In this document: positions 17,852-25,765 of the stretch, one piece after another
Position numbering within the stretch: position 1 is the first letter of the stretch
Layout of the letters: each line of letters opens with the position of its first letter
Origin: JANPPS01 sp965246925
GTDB taxonomy: Bacteria; Pseudomonadota; Alphaproteobacteria; Acetobacterales; Acetobacteraceae
Reading direction: 5' to 3'
Length of the DNA stretch: 64,000 bases
Assembly: GCA_965246925.1 (NCBI GenBank)
Contig: OZ251994.1
Span: 744,001-808,000 of the forward strand
Translations under genes and position numbers: made by a program
The notes under the pieces: generated by a model
Told to the model about the DNA's origin: nothing
The model's input: only the letters and a program-made list of their open reading frames with translations
The model's database searches: none

Positions 17852-18520
17852 ATGCGTGTGCTGCACCACCTGCCGATGTCGCCGTTCTCCCGGAAGGTCC
17901 GCCTGGTCCTCACGGAAAAGCGCCTGCCGTTCGAGCTACTGAGCGAAAAAGTCTGGGAGCGGCGGCCCGAATACCTCGAGATGAACCCGGCCAACACCGT
18001 CCCCACCCTCCGCGAGCCCAACGGCCTGGTGATCGCCGATTCCAGCGTGATCTGCGAATACCTGGACGAAGCCTATCCCGACATCGCCCTCATGGGCCAC
18101 TCCCTGGCAGACCGGGTCGAGGTCCGCCGCCTGGTCGCCTGGTTCGACGGTAAGTTCGCGCGCGAGGTCACGGCCAACCTGGTCGGCGAGAAATACATGA
18201 AGCGCCTCATGGGCTACGGCAATCCTGACGCCGCCGCGATCCGGGCCGGCTACGCCAATCTCCGCACCCACATGGCCTATCTCGGCTGGCTGGCAGAGAC
18301 GCGTCAGTGGCTAGCGGGCAACACTCTGTCCTTGGCCGACTTCGCCGCCGCCGCACAGCTCTCCACCTTGGACTTCACGAGCGATCTGGACTGGTCCCTC
18401 TCCGCCCCCGCCCGCGAGTGGTATGCGCGCATGAAATCCCGCCCCAGCTTCCGCGCGATCCTGGCCGACCGCGTCGCCGGCGTAACCCCCCCGGCGCACT
18501 ACGCCGACCTCGATTTTTGA
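17852..18520 (+). CDS. Glutathione S-transferase family protein
   Basis: A 222-residue cytosolic GST. The N-terminal thioredoxin-like domain (about 1-80) has LPMSPFSRKVRLVL, NPANTVPTL with the conserved cis-Pro, and the glutathione gamma-Glu-binding ADSSVICEYLDE. The helical C-terminal domain includes NTLSLADFAAAAQLSTLDF. The substrate cannot be predicted. It is followed after 5 bp by an ABC exporter, so the two may be co-transcribed. It is separated from gltB by a strong hairpin. Confidence 0.92.
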   Translation: MRVLHHLPMSPFSRKVRLVLTEKRLPFELLSEKVWERRPEYLEMNPANTVPTLREPNGLVIADSSVICEYLDEAYPDIALMGHSLADRVEVRRLVAWFDGKFAREVTANLVGEKYMKRLMGYGNPDAAAIRAGYANLRTHMAYLGWLAETRQWLAGNTLSLADFAAAAQLSTLDFTSDLDWSLSAPAREWYARMKSRPSFRAILADRVAGVTPPAHYADLDF

Positions 18521-18525
18521 GCCGC

Positions 18526-20361
18526 ATGTTCAGCAGGTTTGAAAACCTCATCCGCCCGACCGAGATCGCCCCGGAATCACCGCCCACCGGTGAGGCGGCG
18601 GGGCTGGTCGCGTTCTATTGGCATTACGCGCGGCAGGTGCGGGGCCTGATCCTCACGCTGTTCGTCGTGGGCCTCGTGGTCGCGGTGTTCGACGCGTTCA
18701 TCCCCGCGATCATCGGGCGCCTGGCCGGGCTCGTCGCCTCGCACGCGCCGGAACGGCTTTGGGCCGAGACCTGGCCGCAGCTGGCCGGCATGGCCGCGTT
18801 CTTGCTGATCGCCCGTCCGCTGAGCCTCGTGTCGCAGAACCTCATCACCAACCAGGCCATCGCCGCCGGGCTCACCAACCTCGTGCGGTGGCAGAGCCAT
18901 TGGCACGTCGTGCGCCAGAGCTGGTCCTTCTTTCAGGACGACTTCGCCGGTCGCATCGCCAACCGGGTCATGCAGACCGGGCCATCGTTGCGGGAAAGCA
19001 TCGTCTCCGCCACCAACGCCGCGTGGTATATCATCGTCTATGGCACCAGCGCCGCCCTGTTGCTGGCGCATGCCGACCCGGTGCTCGCCACGCCGCTGCT
19101 GGTCTGGTCCGTGGCGTACGGGCTGATCTTGCGGTTCTTCATCCCGCGCCTGCGTGACCGCTCCCGCCGCATGAGCGAGGTGCGGTCATCGCTCACGGGA
19201 AAGATCGTCGACAGCTACAGCAACATCTTGACGGTGAAGCTGTTCGCCCGCGCCGAGGATGAGGACGCCTTCGTGCGGGAGGGTGTGGACGAGCATACCA
19301 TCGCCTTCCACGACCAGCTGCGCATGAACACCCGCTTCGGCCTCACGCTCAGCCTGACCAACGCCTGCATGCTCGTGAGCGTGGGCGCGCTCGCGTTGTA
19401 TCTCTGGAGCCGCGGCCGCATCGGCGTCGATGCCGTGACGATGTCGGTGCCGCTAGCCTGGCAGCTGATTTCCATGTCCGGCTGGGTCGCGTTCAACATC
19501 ACGCAGATCTTCGAGAACGTCGGCGTCGTGCAGGACGGCATGCGCTCCATCGCCGTCCCCCGCCAAATGCCGGACCCGCCCGGCGCCCGCGCGCTCCACG
19601 TCACCGCCGGCGCCCTACGGTTCGAGAACCTGTCCTTCGGCTACGGCACCGAGCGTGGCGTGCTGCACGACCTCAGCCTCACCATCCAGCCCGGTGAGCG
19701 TATCGGCCTCGTCGGACGCTCCGGCGCCGGTAAATCGACGCTGGTCAATCTGTTGCTGCACTTCTTCGATCCCGAGACCGGCCGCATCTTGATCGACGGC
19801 CAGGACATCGCCTCCGTGACGCAGGAAAGCCTGCGCACCCAGATCGCCATGGTGACGCAGGACACCTCGCTCCTACATCGCTCCATCCGCGACAACATCC
19901 GCTACGGCCGCCCTTCCGCGACCGAAACGGAGGTGATCGAAGCGGCGCGCCAGGCCGAAGCGCTGGACTTCATCGAGCAGCTGGAAGACTGGGCCGGGCG
20001 CCGCGGCTTCGACGCGCATGTGGGCGAGCGAGGCGTCAAGCTGTCCGGCGGGCAGCGGCAACGGATCGCCATCGCGCGGGTGATCCTGAAAGACGCGCCC
20101 ATCCTGGTGCTGGACGAGGCGACGAGCGCGTTGGATAGCGAGGTGGAGGCGGCGATCCAGGGTCAGCTGGTGAGCCTGATGCATGGGCGGACCGTGATCG
20201 CGATCGCCCACCGGCTGAGCACCATCGCGCGGATGGACCGGCTGATCGTATTGGATCAGGGCCGCATCGTGGAAGCCGGCACCCATCAGGCCCTGCTGGC
20301 GCAGAACGGCCCCTATGCCCGGCTATGGGAGCGGCAGTCGGGCGGGTTCGTGCAGGTTTGA
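18526..20361 (+). CDS. ABC exporter, fused membrane and ATPase domains
   Basis: A 611-residue type IV ABC half-transporter that probably dimerises. The N-terminal six-helix domain occupies about 25-330. The ATPase domain has Walker A GRSGAGKST (about 397), Q-loop VTQDTSLLH, signature LSGGQRQRIAIAR and Walker B ILVLDEATSALD, then switch His in AIAHRLS. It belongs to the MsbA/multidrug/heavy-metal exporter group; the substrate is not determinable. The ATG at 18526 lies 5 bp after the GST stop; a longer in-frame reading upstream overlaps the GST gene and is discarded. Confidence 0.93.
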   Translation: MFSRFENLIRPTEIAPESPPTGEAAGLVAFYWHYARQVRGLILTLFVVGLVVAVFDAFIPAIIGRLAGLVASHAPERLWAETWPQLAGMAAFLLIARPLSLVSQNLITNQAIAAGLTNLVRWQSHWHVVRQSWSFFQDDFAGRIANRVMQTGPSLRESIVSATNAAWYIIVYGTSAALLLAHADPVLATPLLVWSVAYGLILRFFIPRLRDRSRRMSEVRSSLTGKIVDSYSNILTVKLFARAEDEDAFVREGVDEHTIAFHDQLRMNTRFGLTLSLTNACMLVSVGALALYLWSRGRIGVDAVTMSVPLAWQLISMSGWVAFNITQIFENVGVVQDGMRSIAVPRQMPDPPGARALHVTAGALRFENLSFGYGTERGVLHDLSLTIQPGERIGLVGRSGAGKSTLVNLLLHFFDPETGRILIDGQDIASVTQESLRTQIAMVTQDTSLLHRSIRDNIRYGRPSATETEVIEAARQAEALDFIEQLEDWAGRRGFDAHVGERGVKLSGGQRQRIAIARVILKDAPILVLDEATSALDSEVEAAIQGQLVSLMHGRTVIAIAHRLSTIARMDRLIVLDQGRIVEAGTHQALLAQNGPYARLWERQSGGFVQV

Positions 20362-20362
20362 G

Positions 20363-20578
20363 TCAGAGTTTGAGCGTCAGAGTGCCGAAGGCCGGGTGGG
20401 TGGCGTTCGGGCCGGGCCCGGTGGTCGCGGCGCCGGCCGGCAAACTGCCGATGGGCTGCGGCTCGGTATTCCTCCCCTGACCCGGCGGCGACATCGCCGA
20501 AACCAGCGGCGCCTTACCCGGTTCCCCACAGCCCGTCAACAGCAGCAGCACCAGACCCGCAACAACGCGCATCGCCAA
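20363..20578 (-). CDS. Small lipoprotein
   Basis: A 71-residue protein beginning MAMRVVAGLVLLLLTGCGEP. It has a short basic N-terminus, a hydrophobic core and the lipobox LLTGC with lipidated Cys17. The mature part is about 55 residues, Pro/Gly-rich with no recognised domain. It resembles LptM/YifL-like mini-lipoproteins in size only; the CGxxGPLYxP signature of that family is not present. It is convergent with the ABC exporter, one base apart. Confidence 0.65.
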   Translation of the reverse strand: MAMRVVAGLVLLLLTGCGEPGKAPLVSAMSPPGQGRNTEPQPIGSLPAGAATTGPGPNATHPAFGTLTLKL

Positions 20579-20586
20579 CTCCTCAC

Positions 20587-20793
20587 CTACGCCAGCGCTT
20601 CTAACCCGCGGCGTCCGGCTCGGATTTGCGCCAGGTTGGCGAGCTCGTCAAAAATCCGCCACTCGCGCAGATACGGATCGATCCCCTGCTCCGATGCAGT
20701 CAGCCTGCCACGGCCCGGGGTCGGGTGAGGGAATTGAAACGGCCGCCCGGTCCTGCCATGCAGCGTGCATGGAGTTGGTATCCGGCAAGGCAA
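20587..20793 (-). CDS. Short ORF of doubtful status upstream of the lipoprotein
   Basis: This reading frame could encode 68 residues. The last 40 or so (EQGIDPYLREWRIFDEL onward) have protein-like composition and GC-rich third positions. The N-terminal part runs through a C-rich stretch resembling the dispersed repeats and overlaps the start of the divergent LacI gene. I do not recognise it. It could be a real small protein with a later start or a gene remnant. Confidence 0.22.
   Translation of the reverse strand: MPCRIPTPCTLHGRTGRPFQFPHPTPGRGRLTASEQGIDPYLREWRIFDELANLAQIRAGRRGLEALA
20756..20772. promoter_or_regulatory. Inverted repeat over the LacI-family start codon
   Basis: CCATGCA-GCG-TGCATGG is a 7-bp inverted repeat with a 3-bp centre that covers the ATG at 20769. 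Its position would suit an autoregulatory operator. The odd-length centre differs from the usual CG-centred LacI/GalR operators, so this is tentative. Confidence 0.3.
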
Positions 20794-21779
20794 GGCGGCG
20801 CGCCACGTCCTACGACGTCGCGGTGGCGGCTGGCGTGGCGCAGTCCACGGTGTCCCGGTGCTTCTTGCCGGGAAGCGAGGTGTCGGACGTGACCCGGGCG
20901 CGGGTCATGGAGGTGGCGGCGGCGCTGGGGTATGTGCCCAACGCGATCGCGCGGTCGTTGATCACGCAGCGGTCGGAGATGGTCGCGGTGATCGTCACCG
21001 AGTTCACGCTCGAGGCCAATCCTGCGATCGTGAGCGGCATCGGCCGGGCGCTGGCGGCGCGGCAGAAGCAGCTGTTGCTCATGCCGGCCGCGGACGAGGC
21101 TGGCGCGGCGGCGGCGGCGGCGGCGGCGTTGCGCTATCCGCTGGACGGCCTGGTGGTGGCCACCAGCCTGGCCGCCGCCGCGGTGCGGCCGTTCCTGGCA
21201 CGGGGCGTGCCGGTCGTGACATTCAACCGCCCTGCCCCGCTGCCCGGCGTGGACCGGGTCGCGACCGATCACGCCGGCGCGGCGCGCGAGGCGGCGGGGC
21301 TGTTGTATGCGGCGGGCCACCGCAGCTTCCTGGTGGTCGCCGGGCAGGCGAGCTGGCCGGTGAACCGGGAGCGGATGCACGGGTTCGTGGACGCGTTGCA
21401 GGCGCTGGGCGTGCCAGACACGCCGGTGCTGCCGGCACCGCAATCCTATGCCGGCGCGCGCCGCGCGTTCTTTCGGCATGTGCAGGCGTATGGCGCGCCG
21501 GACGCGGTGTTCTGCGTGAATGATCAGCTGGCGTTCGGGGTGCTGGATGGCTGCCGGTTCGATTTGGGGCGGCCGGGCACGGTGTCCGTCGTGGGGTTCG
21601 ACGACGTGGCGGAGGCGTCGCACCAGGGATATGACCTTACTACGATACGGCAGGACATTCCCGCGCTGGCGGACGCCGCGATCGGCATGCTGCTGCGGCG
21701 CCTGGACGCGCCGTCCGCGCCGGCGCAGCATCTGCTGTTGCCGGGCGTGCTGGTGCGCCGGGGGTCGGCCCGGTTATAG
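20769..21779 (+). CDS. LacI/GalR family transcriptional regulator
   Basis: A 336-residue DNA-binding repressor or activator responding to a small ligand. The N-terminal helix-turn-helix is TSYDVAVAAGVAQSTVSRC, followed by the hinge region GYVPNAIARSL (about residues 12-62). A periplasmic-binding-protein-like sensor domain has DGLVVATSL, VATDHAGAAREAA, VFCVNDQLAFGVL and VSVVGFDDV. The ATG at 20769 is preferred because the helix-turn-helix follows directly; an upstream in-frame ATG at 20694 adds 25 non-conserved residues. It faces the oxidase-bicupin-MRJP genes and may control them. Confidence 0.93.
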   Translation: MELVSGKARRRATSYDVAVAAGVAQSTVSRCFLPGSEVSDVTRARVMEVAAALGYVPNAIARSLITQRSEMVAVIVTEFTLEANPAIVSGIGRALAARQKQLLLMPAADEAGAAAAAAAALRYPLDGLVVATSLAAAAVRPFLARGVPVVTFNRPAPLPGVDRVATDHAGAAREAAGLLYAAGHRSFLVVAGQASWPVNRERMHGFVDALQALGVPDTPVLPAPQSYAGARRAFFRHVQAYGAPDAVFCVNDQLAFGVLDGCRFDLGRPGTVSVVGFDDVAEASHQGYDLTTIRQDIPALADAAIGMLLRRLDAPSAPAQHLLLPGVLVRRGSARL

Positions 21780-21838
21780 CGACCGGTCGCCGGGAAGCGG
21801 GTATCCCGACGCGGCGCCCGAAATCGCCTCGCTAGCGA

Positions 21839-22987
21839 TCAGGCGAAGGCCAGGAGGTCGGCGCTCTGGCCTTGCGCCACCAGCCGCGCCACCGCCTCAC
21901 CCAGCGCGGCGGAGTGCTTGAAGCCATGGCCGGAGCAGGCCGACACCAGCAACACCCGCTCCTGACCCGGCACCGGCTGCACGATGAAGTCGCCATCGGC
22001 AGTCATGGTGTAAGGGCAGACGGCGCTTCGGATGACCTCGGATGTGAGGCCAGGCATGCGGGCCGCGAGGTGGACGCGATGCATGTCCGCGGCCTCTCCG
22101 GGCAGGATAACGCGCTCAAGCTGATCCGCATCAGGTATAACGGCCGTGTATTGCTCCATGCCGGCCTTCACGCCCTGCGTTCCCGGCAGCGTCGGGAAGC
22201 CGTAGAAGCTGTCTTCCGGGCCGTCGCCGTGCACCCAGATATAGACGGGGCAGCACCCTGGTATGAACGCGTCCGGGTCCCGCGGCACCCACCAGAACAG
22301 CGTCTGCCGCAGGACCTGCATCCGGGGCGCGAGCGCCGGGGCCAGGCCGGGAGACCAGGCGCCGGCCGACAGCACGGCGTGGCCGGCGTGGAACACGTCG
22401 CCGCCGGCCGTGGTGACGCGGACCCCGGCGCCGTCCTGGGTCACGGACTGCACCTGGGTATGGGTCCGTACGGCCGCGCCGGCCCGTTTGGCCGCATCCA
22501 GCTGGGCGCGGACGCAGGCCTCGGGCCGGACGTAGCCGCCGCCGGGTTCGAAATACACCAGCTCGTCCCCCTGCAGGCAGAACTGCGGGTAGCGGTGCAT
22601 GCATTCGTCCGGGGTCAGCACTTCATGCGGGATGGCGAAGCGCTCCGCGGCGGCGATGGTGCGGCGGACGAAATTGTCCTTGCCGTGCACCACCGCCTGA
22701 CTGCCGCTCGGTGCCAAGATCAGCGCGCCGCAGGGATCGAACAGCGCCTCACCAGTCTCGTACTCGAGCTCCCGCCAAATTTCGTGGGAGCGGGTGACGA
22801 GGGGCACATACTGCTCGCCCTCGCCGATCGCCTGCCGTGTGATCCGCGTGTCGCCATGCGTGCTGCCCCAGGCGTGCGGCGGGTCCCAGCGGTCGATGCC
22901 CAACACGCGCTGGCCGCACCGGGCGAGATGGAGCAAGGTGGCCGAGCCCATCGCGCCGAGGCCGACGACGATGCTGTCGTAGGTCAC
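21839..22987 (-). CDS. Monomeric sarcosine oxidase / N-methyl-amino-acid oxidase family
   Basis: FAD-dependent amine oxidase family acting on secondary amines such as sarcosine or N-methyltryptophan. The 382-residue protein has FAD-binding VVGLGAMGSATLLHLA at the N-terminus. CPYTMTADGDFIVQP follows at about 324, where Cys324 matches the Cys that binds FAD covalently in this family, and then SACSGHGFKHS. The start is GTG at 22987, overlapping the bicupin stop (GTGA); a longer in-frame extension upstream overlaps that gene. The substrate is not determinable, but coupling to the bicupin suggests a shared pathway. Confidence 0.9.
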   Translation of the reverse strand: MTYDSIVVGLGAMGSATLLHLARCGQRVLGIDRWDPPHAWGSTHGDTRITRQAIGEGEQYVPLVTRSHEIWRELEYETGEALFDPCGALILAPSGSQAVVHGKDNFVRRTIAAAERFAIPHEVLTPDECMHRYPQFCLQGDELVYFEPGGGYVRPEACVRAQLDAAKRAGAAVRTHTQVQSVTQDGAGVRVTTAGGDVFHAGHAVLSAGAWSPGLAPALAPRMQVLRQTLFWWVPRDPDAFIPGCCPVYIWVHGDGPEDSFYGFPTLPGTQGVKAGMEQYTAVIPDADQLERVILPGEAADMHRVHLAARMPGLTSEVIRSAVCPYTMTADGDFIVQPVPGQERVLLVSACSGHGFKHSAALGEAVARLVAQGQSADLLAFA

Positions 22988-24138
22988 TCCGCGGCCTGGA
23001 GCATCCGCTCCTTCACGGCCGCCTGGGTGGGGGGCGGCAGCAGCGCGAAAGGCGCGACATGCCCGTCGTGATCCAAGACGGTCCCGGCTTCCAGCGCGGC
23101 GTGCACGATCTCGGGCGCCCAGGTGATGCGCTTCCTGGCGTCGGTGGCGGTGATGATGGTCATCTCGGCGCCGTCCGGGGCCGACAGGTCCCGCCAGGTG
23201 CCGGCCGGGGCAGAGAAACACTCGCCCTCGGTCACGTGCACCGTGGTCTCGGCGCCGGGCTCGTTCAGGGTGATGTCGACGGCGCCCTTGAACACGATGA
23301 TGACCTGCTTTTCGCTTAGCATATGGCGGCCGGTGCGGCTGCCGGGCGCGATGCGCAACCATTCGATCGAAAATCCGTGCGGGCCGCCGACCGGCGCGGC
23401 GTGCGCCCGGTCCTCCGTCATGCCATGGCCGATCACCGGCGCCAGATCGACCTCGTGACCCGGTAGCGCGCTGGAGAGCAGAGCCTGGCTCGACCAGTCC
23501 CGCCGGTCCGCGCGGACGATGCGCTTGGCCATGTCTTCGGCGGTATAGCGCGGCAGGGTGGCGATCTGCTGCGGCGTGAGCGGGGCCATCTCGGCCGCCG
23601 GCCGGGGGGCGCCGGCGCTGGTATCCACCAGCATGTTATCCGGCGTCAGATACATGCCGTACTGCGCCGCGTTCTTCAGGATCGAGGGATGCCAGATGAT
23701 GCCCCCGGTGTCATCGCCCCCCAGGGCCGTGAAGATCCAGCCATCCTCGGTCCCGGTATTGCTGAAGCCCCGGAAAATCCAGGTCGGGACGGACACCACG
23801 TCCCCCGGCCCGCCCTCGGCCGTGCCGTCCTGCCCATCCGCGCCCCAACGGAACGTCCACTGCCCCCGCTGGATCATGAATACTTCGGCGGTGAAATGGA
23901 CATGGAGGTTGTTGATGGTGCCCGGCGGCATCGCGGCGACACCCAGGCTGAAGCCATGCGGCTCCGTCAGGTTCACCACCTGGTCATGCGACTGCGTAAC
24001 GCCGGGCCCGACCAGGGAGTAGTTTTCCTTCCGCTCGCTACCGGGCATCTTGCAATCGATGAACGCGACCTTGCAGGCCACCATGTCGGACCGCTTGATG
24101 GTCCGCGCGCGGGCGTCGGCTTCGGTAAGAGCTTGCAT
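22984..24138 (-). CDS. Two-cupin-domain protein
   Basis: A 384-residue bicupin. The first cupin (about 60-145) has NNLHVHFTAEVFMIQRG, the metal-binding HxH...E pattern. The second (about 245-340) has RTGRHMLSEKQVIIVFKG, where only one His of the pair is retained, so it may not bind metal. It could be a dioxygenase, isomerase or sensor; the reaction is unknown. The start is ATG at 24138 with an AAAGGGA site. An open extension to 24177 would run across a perfect palindrome that looks like an operator. It is coupled by GTGA to the oxidase gene. Confidence 0.85.
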   Translation of the reverse strand: MQALTEADARARTIKRSDMVACKVAFIDCKMPGSERKENYSLVGPGVTQSHDQVVNLTEPHGFSLGVAAMPPGTINNLHVHFTAEVFMIQRGQWTFRWGADGQDGTAEGGPGDVVSVPTWIFRGFSNTGTEDGWIFTALGGDDTGGIIWHPSILKNAAQYGMYLTPDNMLVDTSAGAPRPAAEMAPLTPQQIATLPRYTAEDMAKRIVRADRRDWSSQALLSSALPGHEVDLAPVIGHGMTEDRAHAAPVGGPHGFSIEWLRIAPGSRTGRHMLSEKQVIIVFKGAVDITLNEPGAETTVHVTEGECFSAPAGTWRDLSAPDGAEMTIITATDARKRITWAPEIVHAALEAGTVLDHDGHVAPFALLPPPTQAAVKERMLQAAE

Positions 24139-24155
24139 GAGGGTTTCCCTTTCAG

Positions 24156-24169
24156 CGCATTCGAATGCG
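24156..24169. promoter_or_regulatory. Candidate LacI-family operator upstream of the bicupin gene
   Basis: CGCATTCGAATGCG is a perfect 14-bp palindrome centred on CG, the symmetry expected of LacI/GalR operators. It sits 17 bp before the bicupin start, in the gap to the MRJP-like gene. A LacI-type regulator gene lies 3' of the same gene set. Binding is inferred. Confidence 0.5.
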
Positions 24170-24206
24170 GCAATCATATCCCGGATGGGAAGAAGGTTTC
24201 AAGGCT

Positions 24207-25295
24207 TCAGGCCTTGATGCGCCATAACCCATACGGCGCCTTCCGGGTGGGGCCGTTGCTGTGCCACTGCGCCATGTCCTGGATTTGCGAGGTGGTCACA
24301 TACAGGCCGTCCGGCCCTTCGGCGAAGGTATCGGGCCAGCGCAGGCGGTCATCCTGCACCACCAACTCCAGCGTCCCATCCGCCCGGCGCCGTTTCACGC
24401 TGTTATCCTCGGGGCTCGTGATCCAAAATCCGCCCGCCCGGTCGATCCAAAGGCCATCCGCGACACAGGTCGTGCCCAGCCGCTCCGGCGCAAGCTTGGC
24501 GCCCGGCGTGTTGAGCACCATGAGCGGCAGCCGGTAGAGTGTCTTCCCCGTGAGCGCCTGCCAATACAAGTGCGTCCGGTCCATCGCGATCCCGTCGGCC
24601 GCGAACATGACGCCTCTGCCATCCGGACGCTTCAGCTCCTGCCCATCGGCGTGCACCTTCACCTCCGGCTCGATCTGCGTCGTCTTGTCGCCATCCAGCA
24701 ACCGGCGCGCCTTACCATTCCCCAAATCCACCACGATCAGCGCGCCCTTGATGCCGCTATCGGTCAGATAGGCGTGCTTGCCGTCCGGGCCGATGCGCAC
24801 ATCGTTGAGATAGCTGCCTTGCGGAACGACGGTCCGGTCGAACCGGATCACCTGCGTGACCTTGTCCGTCCGCAAATCCACCCGCACCAGCTTCGGCCCG
24901 CCATCCAGATTGAACTCGTTGCCCGGCGCCGCCGGGTCAAGGATCCAGAGTGAGCCGCGTCCGTCGGCGAACACGCTCTGCACACAGATGAAATGGTCGC
25001 CGCGCGATAACGGCTTGGCATTGCGCCACGCATTCCATTCCGTGTCGGGATAGGGCCTCAGCCCCCCGTCCTTCAGCTCCGCCACCGAGATCGCAACGTC
25101 CTCCTCCCAGCGCGGGAAGTTGACGAAGATCCGGCCCTCGGGCGTGACCGCGACGCCCGTCACTTGCTGATCGAACGCGGCCACCTGCGTGAGCTTGCCG
25201 GCGGACTGGTTGGCTTGCTGGTCGGTGGGCTGGGCGGAAGCGCGGCTGGCCAGGGCTGCGGCGCCTGCGGCCAGCATTAAACGGCGTGGGATCAT
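24207..25295 (-). CDS. Exported major-royal-jelly/yellow family beta-propeller protein
   Basis: A 362-residue protein with an N-terminal twin-arginine-like signal (IPRRLMLAAGAAALASRASAQ) and a six-bladed propeller of the MRJP/yellow type. Examples of its repeats are FVNFPRWEEDVAISVAEL, DSGIKGALIVVDLGNGKAR and DGIAMDRTHLYWQALTGKTLYRL. Bacterial members are often annotated as SMP-30-like or gluconolactonase-like, but no activity can be assigned. The ATG at 25295 is chosen because it opens the signal peptide; the frame is open further to 25442. It lies 68 bp upstream of the bicupin on the same strand. Confidence 0.85.
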   Translation of the reverse strand: MIPRRLMLAAGAAALASRASAQPTDQQANQSAGKLTQVAAFDQQVTGVAVTPEGRIFVNFPRWEEDVAISVAELKDGGLRPYPDTEWNAWRNAKPLSRGDHFICVQSVFADGRGSLWILDPAAPGNEFNLDGGPKLVRVDLRTDKVTQVIRFDRTVVPQGSYLNDVRIGPDGKHAYLTDSGIKGALIVVDLGNGKARRLLDGDKTTQIEPEVKVHADGQELKRPDGRGVMFAADGIAMDRTHLYWQALTGKTLYRLPLMVLNTPGAKLAPERLGTTCVADGLWIDRAGGFWITSPEDNSVKRRRADGTLELVVQDDRLRWPDTFAEGPDGLYVTTSQIQDMAQWHSNGPTRKAPYGLWRIKA

Positions 25296-25398
25296 GGCGT
25301 CTCTCCAGAAGGTGCGCCCAAGACGCGCCCCGCCGCACCGGGTTCCCGGAACCGGCGCCCCCCACCGATGTTTGCTCCATGGCCCAAAGGAGGGAACC

Positions 25399-25608
25399 AT
25401 GGCTGACGCATTGAAACCCGGTGACAAGGTAAAGTGGGGCACGCCGCAGGGCGAGACTCACGGCAAGGTCGAAAAGAAGGTAACCACCGAAACCAAGATC
25501 AAAGGCCACACGGCCAAGCCGACCAAGGAGAACCCCGAATACTTGGTCAAGTCAGACAAATCCGGCAAGGAAGCCGTGCACAAGCCCGGCGAGCTTAAGA
25601 AGGCTTAA
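25399..25608 (+). CDS. DUF2945 / HVA-TUDOR domain small protein
   Basis: A 69-residue Lys-rich protein. The sequence LKPGDKVKWGTPQGETHGKV followed by NPEYLVKSDKSGKEAVHKP is the hypervirulence-associated TUDOR (DUF2945) fold, common as stand-alone bacterial proteins of unknown function. A strong AAAGGAGGG site precedes the ATG at 25399; a long upstream in-frame extension is not supported. It is divergent from the MRJP-like gene. Confidence 0.88.
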   Translation: MADALKPGDKVKWGTPQGETHGKVEKKVTTETKIKGHTAKPTKENPEYLVKSDKSGKEAVHKPGELKKA

Positions 25609-25616
25609 CGACAGAA

Positions 25617-25700
25617 CTCATTGCGAGCCTCTTGGCGAAGCAATCCAGGGCCGCTTGCGTGCTTGTTGCCCTTGGATTGCCAAGCCCACCGCACGCGGGG
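25617..25700. repeat. Dispersed repeat family 2, inverted-pair copy
   Basis: CTCATTGCGAGCC, then GCGAAGCAATCCAGGG, is followed 18 bases later by CCCTTGGATTGCCAAGCC, an imperfect complement. The unit TCATTGCGAGC...GAAGCAATCCAGG is a common intergenic repeat in proteobacteria. A second half-copy lies near 45.04 kb. Confidence 0.7.
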
Positions 25701-25765
25701 ACGAGAAAACCTATTCCAGCACACACCATGCTCCCCTACACCCATGACAACCCGGGAGCGTCAAA

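Noticed and set aside
16495..18021. Long antisense frame opposite the end of gltB
   Set aside because: Composition is His/Gln/Arg/Gly-rich as expected of a shadow frame; gltB is clearly the coding strand.
18307..18525. N-terminal extension of the ABC exporter into the GST gene
   Set aside because: The extension is a shadow of the GST frame; the ATG at 18526 fits the family start.
20700..21731. Antisense frame opposite the LacI regulator
   Set aside because: Arg/His-rich shadow; the regulator domain structure is complete on the plus strand.
21779..21790. Palindrome GCGACCGGTCGC at the end of the LacI gene
   Set aside because: Short GC palindromes are frequent in this DNA, and the site is downstream of the genes it might control.
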